Positions 41,740 through 50,887 of a DNA stretch of 64,000 bases are shown here, one piece after another. The DNA is from UBA2450 sp045226015. GTDB lineage: Bacteria > Bacillota_I > Bacilli_A > RFN20 > CAG-826. A model generated the notes under the pieces. The model was not told the origin of the DNA and did not search any database. It was given only the letters and a program-made list of their open reading frames with translations. Location: positions 186,001-250,000 of the forward strand of contig JBGVBY010000013.1 in NCBI GenBank assembly GCA_045226015.1, given 5' to 3'. Made by a program: the position numbers and the translations under genes. The number at the start of each line of letters is the position of its first letter. Position 1 is the first letter of the stretch.

Positions 41740-43953
41740 ATGAAAGAAACAAAGAATAGTCTAGTCAACGGAGGATATCCTTTACACACCTTTGAACAAC
41801 TAAAGGAAGTCTATGAAGGATACATCACAAATCCAGCTGATCGCGCTAACATTGAAAAAGCGTATTCTTTTATTCTTGAAAAACATAACGGGCAATTTAG
41901 AAAAAGTGGTGAGCCATATTATCATCATCTTTTAGAAGTTGCCTATATCTTAGCCACTCTTCAAGCTGGGCCAGCGACAATTATTGCTGGTTTATTACAT
42001 GATGTTGTTGAAGACACCGATGTACAAATTGAAGAAATTAGTAAAGTTTGGGGAAAGGATGTCGCAAAACTAGTTGATGCCTTAACCAAGATTCAAAGAC
42101 TTAAATTATCCAAGATTGATAGTGAAGATTTCGAAGCTGAAGACCATCGTAAAATCTTTATTGGCATGGCTAAAGACATCCGTGTCATTATCATTAAACT
42201 CGCAGACCGTCTCCACAACATGAGAACTCTTGCGTCTTTAAAGCCTGAAAGACAACAAGCTTTAGCAAAAGAAACTAGAGAAGTGTTCGTTCCAATTGCT
42301 CATAGACTAGGTCTTGATAAAATCAAATGTGAACTCGCAGACCTCTGCTTAAAATACTTGGATCCAGAAAAATATAACGAGATTGTTAAGTTACTTTCTC
42401 ATAAAGAGAAAACACTTAGTAAATCTTTAACCAGCTTCCAAAAGAAACTCGCTGATTTACTATTTGCACACAACATTCCATTTGAAATTTCTTCACGTGT
42501 CAAATCCATCTCTTCAATTTATGAAAAGATGTATGTCAAAGGACACGCTTTTGATGAAATATATGACATTCTCGCTCTTCGTATCATTTGTGATACCGAG
42601 ATTCAATGTTATGAAATCTTAGGTTTAATCCACCAAAGTTATAAACCTGTTCCAATGAGATTCAAGGATTATATTGCGATGCCTAAACCTAATATGTATC
42701 AATCCTTACACACAACAGTTATTTCTGGCGATGGAAACTTCTATGAAGTTCAAATCAGAACTAAATACATGGACGAAATCGCTGAAGCTGGTGTTGCGGC
42801 TCATTGGGCCTATAAAGAAAGAAAAGGATACGATCCTAAAGAAGAACAAAAAGAAATTGAGAATAAATTACACTGGTTTAGAGACTTTGTCTCTATGAGC
42901 AGTGATGAACACGAAAATGCTTCAGAATACATGGAGTCTCTTACTCATGATATTTTTGAAGCGAATGTGTACGTGTTCACGCCTAATGGAAAAGTCATCG
43001 AACTCGCCCAAGGATCAACTCCAATTGACTTTGCATATCGCATTCACACAAAGGTGGGCGATAGTGCAGTAGGCGCGCTCGTTAATGGAAACATGGTCCC
43101 ACTTAACACAGTCTTAAAGACTGGCGATATGGTGGAAATCAAAACAAGTAAATCTTCTCCTGGACCAAGTGAAGGTTGGCTTGAATTTGTTAAGACAAAT
43201 CTTGCTAGAACTCAAATTAAGAAATACATCACTAAGAAAAGCGCCGAACTTGTTAGAGAAGAAAAAATTGAAAAAGGCAAACAAAGTGCGATTGATGCAT
43301 TTGATGATCGAGGAATCGATGAAGAAGAAATGCTTAATCTCATTTCAGATAAGAAAGTGTTAGAACACTTTGAGGTTGAGGATGTTGATGAATTATTTAT
43401 CGGAATTTCTAATAGAAAACCAACAACAACCGCAATTATTGATTTTTTGGGAATCAAAAAACCTCTCGTTCTTCCAACTGGTAAAAGCAAAAATAGAAGT
43501 GGTGATTCTTGCCCGGTCTATTGTAAAGGTGCAGATCGCATAGCGATTTCTCTTGCTAATTGCTGTACCCCAATTCCAGGAGACATGATTAAGGGCTATA
43601 TCACTCAAGGAAAAGGCATTACTGTCCATCGACATAATTGCCCAAACATTTCTAAAGAAAAAGAAAGATTAATCGATGTTTATTGGAAAAAGGATATCGA
43701 ATATGCAACTTATCCTGTGGATATTAGTCTAGAAGCTAATGACCGTCCAAATTTATTAATCGATATCATGAATACAATGGGTAGTGCAAAAGTTACCGTG
43801 ACTTCTATCCATGCTCAGCTAGAGCATCACAATCGTTCAATTACTAATGTAAGTATGACAATCTACGTTAGTGATTCAAAACGATTAAACGACATATTTA
43901 ACATTTTGTTAAACGTTAAAGGTGTCTATGAAATTAAAAGAGTAATTCATTAA
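41740..43953 (+). CDS. rel: Bifunctional (p)ppGpp synthetase/hydrolase (RelA/SpoT family)
   Basis: A 737-residue stringent-response enzyme. The HD hydrolase domain (about 45-200) has HHLLEVAYILATLQ and AGLLHDVVEDTD. The synthetase domain has the R-I-I-C-D-T block and FKDYIAMPKPNMYQSLHTTVI. TGS (VYVFTPNGKVIELAQGSTPIDFAYRIH) and the Cys-containing linker (CCTPIPGD, GKGITVHRHNCPN) precede a C-terminal ACT domain. An intact HD motif suggests that both activities are present. A TAAAAT box ends 7 bp before the ATG with no ribosome site, so this mRNA may also be leaderless. Confidence 0.97.
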   Translation: MKETKNSLVNGGYPLHTFEQLKEVYEGYITNPADRANIEKAYSFILEKHNGQFRKSGEPYYHHLLEVAYILATLQAGPATIIAGLLHDVVEDTDVQIEEISKVWGKDVAKLVDALTKIQRLKLSKIDSEDFEAEDHRKIFIGMAKDIRVIIIKLADRLHNMRTLASLKPERQQALAKETREVFVPIAHRLGLDKIKCELADLCLKYLDPEKYNEIVKLLSHKEKTLSKSLTSFQKKLADLLFAHNIPFEISSRVKSISSIYEKMYVKGHAFDEIYDILALRIICDTEIQCYEILGLIHQSYKPVPMRFKDYIAMPKPNMYQSLHTTVISGDGNFYEVQIRTKYMDEIAEAGVAAHWAYKERKGYDPKEEQKEIENKLHWFRDFVSMSSDEHENASEYMESLTHDIFEANVYVFTPNGKVIELAQGSTPIDFAYRIHTKVGDSAVGALVNGNMVPLNTVLKTGDMVEIKTSKSSPGPSEGWLEFVKTNLARTQIKKYITKKSAELVREEKIEKGKQSAIDAFDDRGIDEEEMLNLISDKKVLEHFEVEDVDELFIGISNRKPTTTAIIDFLGIKKPLVLPTGKSKNRSGDSCPVYCKGADRIAISLANCCTPIPGDMIKGYITQGKGITVHRHNCPNISKEKERLIDVYWKKDIEYATYPVDISLEANDRPNLLIDIMNTMGSAKVTVTSIHAQLEHHNRSITNVSMTIYVSDSKRLNDIFNILLNVKGVYEIKRVIH

Positions 43954-43965
43954 GGAGTGACGTCT

Positions 43966-45255
43966 ATGGAAATAATCAATAACGTTAAAGGCACTCACGA
44001 CATATTCGGCGAAGAAAATAACGCCTATGAATATGTTGAGTCTGTCATGAAATCTATTGCGGAAATCTACGCGTTTAAAGGTGTTAGGCCTCCAGTCTTA
44101 GAATCCGAAAAAGTTTTTAGTCGTGGGGTTGGAGAATCTAGCGATATCGTTAGAAAAGAAATGTATACATTTCTAGATAAAGGCAACCGCCAAATCACTC
44201 TCCGTCCAGAATTTACTGCCGGAATCATGAGAATGGTGGTTCAAAATAAGTTATACGCAACCAACGAGCTTCCACTTAAGTTATATTACTTAGGTCCAGT
44301 CTTTAGATATGAAAGACCACAATTAGGAAGATATCGTCAATTCAACCAATTCGGTGTTGAATCAATCGGCCATGATTCCTTATATAACGACCTTGAAGTT
44401 ATCGTTTTAGCGTACACAATTTTATGTTCCCTTGGTTTAGAGGGTGTTACCTTAAAAATCAACACACTAGGTGATGAAGAATCACGTAACAATTATCGTG
44501 CTGCTTTAAAATCATATTTCGCATCACATGTTAGTAACATGTGTGATGACTGCAAATCACGTTTTGAACTCAATCCACTTAGAATTCTCGACTGTAAAGT
44601 TCCTGAAGATCAAGAGATTGTAAAAGGTGCACCAAAAATTAATGATTATCTTTCAGAATCTAGTAAAGTAAGATTTGATAACATCAAAGACGCTCTTGAA
44701 GTCCTTAAAATTCCATATGAAGTCGATCAAGGACTCGTAAGAGGTTTAGATTATTATTCCGAAACTGTCTTTGAATTCCATTATCAAAGCAAAACAGGTG
44801 TCAACTATGGCGCTATAGGCGCAGGCGGACATTATGGCAAGCTCATGAAAGAACTTGGTGGTCCAGAATTACCAGGCGTTGGATTCTCTTTTGGAATCGA
44901 AAGAGTGGTATCCGTCTTAAAAGACGACAACTTACTTACAGATGTTGAAGATGACATTGATGTTTACATCATGCCACTCAGTGAAGAAACAATGCTCTAT
45001 AGCCAAGAAATCGCTACACTCTTACGTAATGCAGGAGCGTACAAAACCGATATGTGCTTTGATAAAACAAAGCTTGGCAATATGTTTAAAAGAGCAAGCA
45101 ATAAAAAGGCAAAATACGCAATTATCATCGGAGAAGATGAAGTTAAAAAAGAATCAGTCATTCTTAAAGACTTACAAAAACAAGAACAAATCGAAGTTAA
45201 ATCCGATGATCTAATTAATAAATTAGATGAATTAACAAAAGAAGAGGAGGAATAG
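43966..45255 (+). CDS. hisS: Histidyl-tRNA synthetase
   Basis: A 429-residue class II synthetase. Motif 1 is near VRPPVLES, motif 2 is FRYERPQLGRYRQFNQFGVE, the histidine-A motif is VRGLDYYSETVFEF, and motif 3 is PGVGFSFGIERV; an anticodon-binding domain follows. The start at 43966 has AAGGAG 8 bp upstream; a GTG at 43957 is part of that site. It lies 12 bp after rel and is followed 2 bp later by aspS, an order also found in Bacillus. Confidence 0.97.
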   Translation: MEIINNVKGTHDIFGEENNAYEYVESVMKSIAEIYAFKGVRPPVLESEKVFSRGVGESSDIVRKEMYTFLDKGNRQITLRPEFTAGIMRMVVQNKLYATNELPLKLYYLGPVFRYERPQLGRYRQFNQFGVESIGHDSLYNDLEVIVLAYTILCSLGLEGVTLKINTLGDEESRNNYRAALKSYFASHVSNMCDDCKSRFELNPLRILDCKVPEDQEIVKGAPKINDYLSESSKVRFDNIKDALEVLKIPYEVDQGLVRGLDYYSETVFEFHYQSKTGVNYGAIGAGGHYGKLMKELGGPELPGVGFSFGIERVVSVLKDDNLLTDVEDDIDVYIMPLSEETMLYSQEIATLLRNAGAYKTDMCFDKTKLGNMFKRASNKKAKYAIIIGEDEVKKESVILKDLQKQEQIEVKSDDLINKLDELTKEEEE

Positions 45256-45257
45256 TC

Positions 45258-46991
45258 GTGGAAAGAACATGTTTTAACACCGAACTCAACGAAAAGAATG
45301 TCGGTCAAGAAGTATCTTTAATCGGCTGGGTGAGCAAGAAAAGAAATCTTGGCTCAATCGTCTTTATCGATCTTAGAGATCGTAGTGGTATTATCCAAGT
45401 CACCGTTAACGAGGGAGTAGAAATTCCTGATGTGCGTAATGAATACGTTATCTCCGTTAAAGGTACAGTTTCTTTAAAAGAAAAAGCCAATCCAAACCTT
45501 AAAACAGGAAAGATTGAAATTATCGCTAAAGAAATCAAAGTGATTAACACCGCTAAAACAACTCCGCTCATTATCGCGGATGAAACAGACGCACTCGAAG
45601 ATACACGTCTAAAATACCGTTATCTCGATTTAAGACGTCCTGTCATGCAATCATACATGGATGTTCGTCACCAAATCAAAATGGCGGTTCACGAATATTT
45701 ATCAAAGAACCACTTCATAGAAGTGGAAACACCAATTTTAACATTATCTACTCCAGAAGGAGCTAGAGACTATCTCGTTCCAAGTAGAGTGCATCACGGT
45801 AAGTTCTATGCCTTACCACAATCCCCGCAAATCTTTAAACAACTCTTAATGATTGCCGGATTTGAAAGATATTATCAAATCGCAAGATGCTTTAGAGATG
45901 AAGATTTAAGAGCGGATCGTCAACCAGACTTCACTCAAATTGATATCGAAACAAGCTTCCTTGATCAAGATCAATTCCTCACCATGATGGAAGGTCTCAT
46001 CAAAGAAATCTTTAAGAAAACTATCAACTATGATGTAGTTACTCCACTTAGAAGGCTCTCTTATAAAGAAGCAATGGATAACTATGGTAGCGATAAACCA
46101 GATACCAGATTCGATATCAAACTAAATGATGTCAAAGACATCTTTAGTAACACCGAATTCTCTGGATTTAAAGATGTTGAAGCTATTAAAGCAATTGTTG
46201 TTCCTGGAGTCAGTAGTTCTACTAGTAGAAAAGTTATTGATGAACTTACATTAGAAGCAAAGAAATTCGGATTAGGCGGTTTAAGCGTTATTAAAGTTGA
46301 AAACAATGTCTTTACCGGTTCATTCGTTAAATTCCTCTCAGAAGCAGAAATTGAGGCTTTAAAAGCCAAATTAAATATCAATGATAATGATTTATTAATC
46401 ATTGCTGCTGGTAAGTATAATCGTGTATGCCCACTATTGGGTGCATTGCGTTTACGTTATGGTAGAGAACTAGGCTTAATCAAACCAGGTACCTTTGATT
46501 TATTATGGGTTGTTGACTTCCCTCTCTTTGAAAGAGATGTCGAAAACGGTCAAATCACTTCAACCCATCACCCATTCACTCGTCCTAGAGATGAAGACCT
46601 TAAATATCTCGATAGTGACCCAACCAAGATTTTATCATACGCTTATGACATAGTCATAAATGGATATGAAGCTGGTGGTGGTTCTTTAAGAATTTACGAC
46701 CAAGATGTACAAAAGAAAATCTTCCAAGTTCTTGGTTTATCTGATGAAGACATTAAACGTAAGTTTGGATTCTTTGTCGACGCTTTCCAATATGGCACAC
46801 CTCCACATGCAGGCATGGCCTTTGGCTTAGATAGACTCACCATGATTTTAGGTGGAACTGACAATATTAGAGATGTCATTGCCTTCCCTAAAAATCTTGC
46901 TGCAGTTTGCCCAATGTCAGGAGCACCTAACATCGTTGATCAAGCTCAACTTGATGACTTAGGAATTGCTGTCACAGATTGGGAAAAATAA
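45258..46991 (+). CDS. aspS: Aspartyl-tRNA synthetase
   Basis: A 577-residue bacterial-type AspRS: an N-terminal OB anticodon-binding fold (VSLIGWVSKKRNLGSIVFIDLRDRSGIIQV), the catalytic core with CFRDEDLRADRQPDFTQIDIE, a GAD insertion (about 280-420), and motif 3 GMAFGLDRLTMI. It starts at GTG with GAGGAGG upstream. Whether it also charges tRNA(Asn) cannot be told from the sequence; the presence of asnA gives free asparagine in any case. Confidence 0.97.
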   Translation: MERTCFNTELNEKNVGQEVSLIGWVSKKRNLGSIVFIDLRDRSGIIQVTVNEGVEIPDVRNEYVISVKGTVSLKEKANPNLKTGKIEIIAKEIKVINTAKTTPLIIADETDALEDTRLKYRYLDLRRPVMQSYMDVRHQIKMAVHEYLSKNHFIEVETPILTLSTPEGARDYLVPSRVHHGKFYALPQSPQIFKQLLMIAGFERYYQIARCFRDEDLRADRQPDFTQIDIETSFLDQDQFLTMMEGLIKEIFKKTINYDVVTPLRRLSYKEAMDNYGSDKPDTRFDIKLNDVKDIFSNTEFSGFKDVEAIKAIVVPGVSSSTSRKVIDELTLEAKKFGLGGLSVIKVENNVFTGSFVKFLSEAEIEALKAKLNINDNDLLIIAAGKYNRVCPLLGALRLRYGRELGLIKPGTFDLLWVVDFPLFERDVENGQITSTHHPFTRPRDEDLKYLDSDPTKILSYAYDIVINGYEAGGGSLRIYDQDVQKKIFQVLGLSDEDIKRKFGFFVDAFQYGTPPHAGMAFGLDRLTMILGGTDNIRDVIAFPKNLAAVCPMSGAPNIVDQAQLDDLGIAVTDWEK

Positions 46992-46998
46992 ACAAATA

Positions 46999-47011
46999 TA
47001 TACAAAGTATA
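46999..47011. promoter_or_regulatory. Copy of the glmM-promoter palindrome before tkt
   Basis: TATAC-AAA-GTATA is identical to the core at 8702-8714 in front of the XRE-GlmM gene, and it is flanked here by ATA on the left and TAC on the right. It lies 48 bp before the transketolase ATG. Two exact copies of a 13-bp palindromic core before two sugar-phosphate genes suggest a shared regulator. Confidence 0.5.
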
Positions 47012-47058
47012 TACAAATACTAATTGAATACTAAATAATTACTAAAGGAGAGTTATTC

Positions 47059-49032
47059 ATGAAAGACATTCAAGAGTTAAGTGTCGCTACGATTAGAAGC
47101 TTATGTATCGACATGATTAACAAGGCAAATTCTGGTCACCCAGGAATGGCATTAGGCAGTGCGCCTATTATGTACACTTTGTTTACAAAACACTTAGTGG
47201 CCAATCCAAAAGATCCAGAATGGGCAAATCGTGACCGCTTTGTATTATCTGCAGGACACGCATCAAGCCTACTTTATTCGATGCTTCACTTATGCGGATA
47301 CGAAGTATCACTCGAAGATTTAAAGAAGTTTAGACAATTAGACTCTTTAACTCCAGGCCACCCAGAATATCACTGGACAAAAGGTGTTGATGCAACAAGC
47401 GGACCTTTAGGTCAAGGTATTGCTCAAGCTGTTGGTATGGCTTTAGCAGAAGAATCTATCGCTGCTAACTACACTGATGGCAAAAAGATTATGGACCATT
47501 ACACATATGTTTTGTGTGGTGATGGATGCTTACAAGAAGGATTGTCTCAAGAAGCAATCTCTTTTGCAGGACACCAAAAATTAAACAAATTAATCTTATT
47601 CTATGATGCCAATCAAGTTACACTTGATGGAGGATTAGATTTATCATTCTCTGAAAACGTTAAGAACAGATTCCTTGCTAGTGAATGGAATGTCTTAGAA
47701 GTTAATGATGGTAATGATGTTAAAGCAATCGACAAGGCTATCGTTGATGCTAAGAAATCAAAAGACAAACCAACTTTAATCATGGTTCACACCGTTATTG
47801 GATTTGGTAGTGCTAAACAAGGAACATCCAAAGTTCACGGTTCTCCTTTAGGAGCTGAAGACGGAAAACACGCTAAAGTTGATGTTTACGGCTTTGATCA
47901 TGAAGACTTCTTTATTCCAGAAGAAGTTAAAAAACATTTCGAAGAAACATTCGTTGCTCGTGGTGAAAAAGCTTACGAAGACTATAAGAAAGGATTCGAA
48001 AAGTATAGAAAAGACCACGAAGCAGAAGCTGCTCGCTTTGAATCTCTCGAACATTTAGATTTATCTAAATATATTCCAGAAGAACTCCCAGACTTCGTTG
48101 AAGGTAGTTCAGCAAGTACACGTGTTGCAAGCGGAAAAGCACTAAATGCATATATGCTCGCCTGCCCAATGCTCGTTGGTGGTAGCGCTGACGTCGCTGG
48201 TTCAGTTATGACTAAACTCGATGGTGGTGTGAATTTCACACCAGAACACCGTGATGGTCACAATGTTAACTGGGGTATTAGAGAATTTGCTATGGGTTGT
48301 ATGCAAAACGGTATGCTTCTCCATGGTGGAATTAGAAGTTATGTTGGCTGCTTTGCAGTCTTCTCAGACTATATGAAACCTGCTATTAGAATGGCGGCCC
48401 TTTCTCATCTTCCAGGTATCTATTTATTCTCACACGACAGCATTGCTGTCGGAGAAGATGGTCCAACCCATCAACCAATTGAACAACTCGCAATGCTTCG
48501 TTCAATTCCAAATATGAGAGTCCTTAGACCTGCTGATGAAAGAGAAACATATGCTTGTTGGAAACTTGCTCTTAAGAGCACATCTACTCCAACTGCTCTC
48601 ATCTTATCTAGACAAAACTTACCACTTCTTGAAAATAGTAGCGATGAAGGTGTCAGTAGAGGTGCCTACGTTGTTTCTAAAGAAAAGAAGAAAGCCGACT
48701 TAGTGTTAATTGCTACAGGTAGTGAAGTTGCTTTAGCAATTGAAGCCCAAAAGAAATTATTAGAATTTCACATTGATGTTCGTGTTGTCTCAATGCCTTC
48801 CTGGGAAGTCTTTGACGAACAAGATAAAGAATATCGTAGAAGTGTACTTCTTTTACCAAGTGAAAGACGTGTCAGCGTGGAAATGCTCTCAACGTTCGGT
48901 TGGGGTAAATGGGCTAAGTATCATATGGGATTAGATCACTTCGGAGCGTCTGCTCCTGCTAAAGATGTAATCAATAAATTTGATTACACAAGTGATCATC
49001 TCGTTGAAATCTGCAAAAATATATTGAAGTAA
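47059..49032 (+). CDS. tkt: Transketolase
   Basis: A 657-residue thiamine diphosphate enzyme of the non-oxidative pentose phosphate pathway. Motifs: ANSGHPGMALG near residue 22, the TPP site GDGCLQEGLSQEA to ANQVT (GDG-x-N-like), GPTHQPIEQLAMLRSIPNM, and SRQNLP. It moves two-carbon units between sugar phosphates, linking glycolysis to ribose-5-phosphate. AAAGGAG is the ribosome site. The palindrome at 46999-47011 lies in its promoter region. It ends at its own terminator. Confidence 0.97.
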   Translation: MKDIQELSVATIRSLCIDMINKANSGHPGMALGSAPIMYTLFTKHLVANPKDPEWANRDRFVLSAGHASSLLYSMLHLCGYEVSLEDLKKFRQLDSLTPGHPEYHWTKGVDATSGPLGQGIAQAVGMALAEESIAANYTDGKKIMDHYTYVLCGDGCLQEGLSQEAISFAGHQKLNKLILFYDANQVTLDGGLDLSFSENVKNRFLASEWNVLEVNDGNDVKAIDKAIVDAKKSKDKPTLIMVHTVIGFGSAKQGTSKVHGSPLGAEDGKHAKVDVYGFDHEDFFIPEEVKKHFEETFVARGEKAYEDYKKGFEKYRKDHEAEAARFESLEHLDLSKYIPEELPDFVEGSSASTRVASGKALNAYMLACPMLVGGSADVAGSVMTKLDGGVNFTPEHRDGHNVNWGIREFAMGCMQNGMLLHGGIRSYVGCFAVFSDYMKPAIRMAALSHLPGIYLFSHDSIAVGEDGPTHQPIEQLAMLRSIPNMRVLRPADERETYACWKLALKSTSTPTALILSRQNLPLLENSSDEGVSRGAYVVSKEKKKADLVLIATGSEVALAIEAQKKLLEFHIDVRVVSMPSWEVFDEQDKEYRRSVLLLPSERRVSVEMLSTFGWGKWAKYHMGLDHFGASAPAKDVINKFDYTSDHLVEICKNILK

Positions 49033-49050
49033 TATCACTTTGATAAACAT

Positions 49051-49080
49051 AAAGGAATGGATTATTACCATTTCTTTTTG
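49051..49080 (+). terminator. Rho-independent terminator after tkt
   Basis: AAAGGAATGG pairs with CCATTTCTTT (one G-U) around a 7-nt loop, followed by Ts. Confidence 0.75.
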
Positions 49081-49082
49081 TT

Positions 49083-49111
49083 TTGCCTTTGAGATATATT
49101 TTATATATAAT
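49083..49111 (+). promoter_or_regulatory. Promoter of the nusB-xseAB-dxs run
   Basis: TTGCCT (49083-49088), 17-bp spacer and TATAAT (49106-49111). The predicted start is about 4 nt before the nusB ATG at 49122, so the transcript is nearly leaderless. Confidence 0.6.
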
Positions 49112-49121
49112 ATCAACGCTT

Positions 49122-49544
49122 ATGGAACTATCTAGAAATCAACAACACTTTATAATCATGACTGTCATTTACAATGAACTCACCGATTTTACCTTTGGAG
49201 AAGGGAAATTAGAGAGAAGCGCAGTTGAACTTTTGTGTTCCTTATGTGAATGTGAAGAGAACGAAATTGATAGATACATGTATGACACAGTGATGACTTC
49301 CCTCACTAAATATAGTGAGATCAAAGAAGCATTCACTCCATACTTGAAAAATTGGAAGTGGGAAAGACTGCCTTTATTAACTCAAGCAATCTTGATGATG
49401 AGTTATTCCCATTACAAATACGTTGAAAGAACTGATAAATCAGTTGTTATTAATATCGCTGTCTCTTTAGCAAAGAAATATATTGATGAAAAACAAGCGA
49501 AATTTATCAACGGAATTCTTGATTCTGGAGTCTTAGATAAATGA
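49122..49544 (+). CDS. nusB: Transcription antitermination protein NusB
   Basis: A 140-residue all-helical protein. MELSRNQQHFIIMTVIYNE is the typical start and LPLLTQAILMMSYSHYKYVERTDKSVVINIAVSLAKKYIDEKQAKFINGIL the conserved C-terminal half. With S10 it binds boxA in rRNA leaders. In-frame codons upstream of 49122 precede or overlap the -10 box, so 49122 is the start. Its TGA stop overlaps the xseA ATG (ATGA), which also shows that TGA is read as stop. Confidence 0.93.
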   Translation: MELSRNQQHFIIMTVIYNELTDFTFGEGKLERSAVELLCSLCECEENEIDRYMYDTVMTSLTKYSEIKEAFTPYLKNWKWERLPLLTQAILMMSYSHYKYVERTDKSVVINIAVSLAKKYIDEKQAKFINGILDSGVLDK

Positions 49545-50677
49545 GTGGTTCAGTAGTCTATAGCGTCACAGATATAAATAACTATGTTAAAGCCACATTG
49601 ACTAGCGATGAGAGATTAAAGTTCATCCACGTCAAAGGAGAAATAAGCAATTTCAAAGTTTACCCAAGTGGTCATTTTTATTTTTCATTAAAAGATAATG
49701 ACTCGGTCATTAATGCGGTGATGTTTGCGACATACACGAAACGTATCGCTTTTAGTCCTAAAAACGGAGATGAAGTAGTGGTTCTTGCTAGTGTAGATGC
49801 TTATGTTCCTAGGGGAAGTTATAACCTCAACGTTTATGAAATGGAAGAAGTTGGGCTAGGTCAACAACTCGTAGAACTTGAAAAATTAAAGAAAAAGCTC
49901 CTAGAAGAAGGTCTATTCGACGAAAGTCGTAAAAGACCAATAAACATCTACCCAAAGGCAATTGGCGTCATAACCGCTCCAAACGGGGCCGCAATTAGAG
50001 ATATAGTCACTAACATCAAACGTCGTTATCCAATTGCAGACATCTATGTCTTCCCTTCATTAGTGCAAGGCGAACAAGCTCCTAAAGAACTATTAAAAGC
50101 ATTCTATAAGAGCCAAGAATATGATTTAGACACCCTCATCATCGGTAGAGGCGGAGGTGCTAGTGAAGACTTAAGCGCCTTCAATGATGAAACTCTTGTT
50201 AGAGCAGTTGCAACAAGTAAATTCCCAATTATCGCAGCGGTAGGTCACGAGATTGACTCTACATTAATCGACTTCATCGCTGATAAAAGAGCCTCTACTC
50301 CTACAGGAGCAGCAGAACTCGCTACTGTTGATCGAAGAGAAATCGAGAAAGAATTTGCATACTCAACTTTAACAATGGAACAAGCTGTTATTGACTTGCT
50401 CAATGATAAGAAAGAAGAAGTCAAAGACATCATCGTAGAGTTAAATGATTCACTTATTGACAAAGTCAATAATCAAAAGCAAGAAGTTGACAGTTTAAAG
50501 AAACAATTAGAAGCCTTAAACCCAAAAGCAGTTTTATCTAGAGGTTATTCAATATCTATCAATAAAAGCGGTAAACCAATCAAGTCTGTTAAAGACTTAA
50601 ATAAAGACGAAGAGATTAAAACCATCCTTAACGATGGAGAAGTTACAAGTAGAGTAATAGAAGTAAAGGAGAACTAA
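49541..50677 (+). CDS. xseA: Exodeoxyribonuclease VII large subunit
   Basis: A 378-residue protein with an N-terminal OB fold (YSVTDINNYVKATL, HVKGEISNFKVYPSGHFYFSLKD) and the catalytic region GVITAPNGAAIRDIVTNIKRRYP, IIGRGGGASEDLSAFNDE, and AVGHEIDSTLIDFIADKRASTPTGAAELA. A coiled-coil C-terminus follows. It is shorter than the usual 400-450, with a reduced coiled coil. With XseB it degrades ssDNA. It is coupled to nusB and followed 1 bp later by xseB. Confidence 0.96.
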   Translation: MSGSVVYSVTDINNYVKATLTSDERLKFIHVKGEISNFKVYPSGHFYFSLKDNDSVINAVMFATYTKRIAFSPKNGDEVVVLASVDAYVPRGSYNLNVYEMEEVGLGQQLVELEKLKKKLLEEGLFDESRKRPINIYPKAIGVITAPNGAAIRDIVTNIKRRYPIADIYVFPSLVQGEQAPKELLKAFYKSQEYDLDTLIIGRGGGASEDLSAFNDETLVRAVATSKFPIIAAVGHEIDSTLIDFIADKRASTPTGAAELATVDRREIEKEFAYSTLTMEQAVIDLLNDKKEEVKDIIVELNDSLIDKVNNQKQEVDSLKKQLEALNPKAVLSRGYSISINKSGKPIKSVKDLNKDEEIKTILNDGEVTSRVIEVKEN

Positions 50678-50678
50678 G

Positions 50679-50876
50679 ATGGAAGAAAACAAGATCAATT
50701 TTGAAGAGCAACTTAACCATCTCAAAGAGATTGTTAGTAACATCCAAGAAAAAGATATTTCAATCGATGAGAGTATCGCCTTATATGAAGAAGGACAAAA
50801 GATTATTGAACTCCTTAACGCCGAACTTAAAAAAGCAGAAAGCAAAGTTGAAAAGGTTGTCCAAATCAGTAAATAA
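50679..50876 (+). CDS. xseB: Exodeoxyribonuclease VII small subunit
   Basis: A 65-residue helical hairpin: FEEQLNHLKEIVSNIQEKDISIDESIALYEEGQKIIELLNAELKKAESKV is the classic XseB sequence. AAAGGAG 8 bp upstream sets the start. It forms the multimeric cap on XseA. dxs starts 11 bp later, as in many Firmicutes. Confidence 0.95.
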   Translation: MEENKINFEEQLNHLKEIVSNIQEKDISIDESIALYEEGQKIIELLNAELKKAESKVEKVVQISK

Positions 50877-50887
50877 TATTATTTAAT

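Noticed and set aside
46992..47040. Short repeat array (TATAC/ATACAAAT) before tkt as a CRISPR or iteron
   Set aside because: Too few and too irregular copies; only the 13-bp palindrome matching 8702-8714 is kept.
48931..49116. Minus-strand frame over the end of tkt
   Set aside because: It lies mostly antisense to transketolase and covers the tkt terminator; no support.
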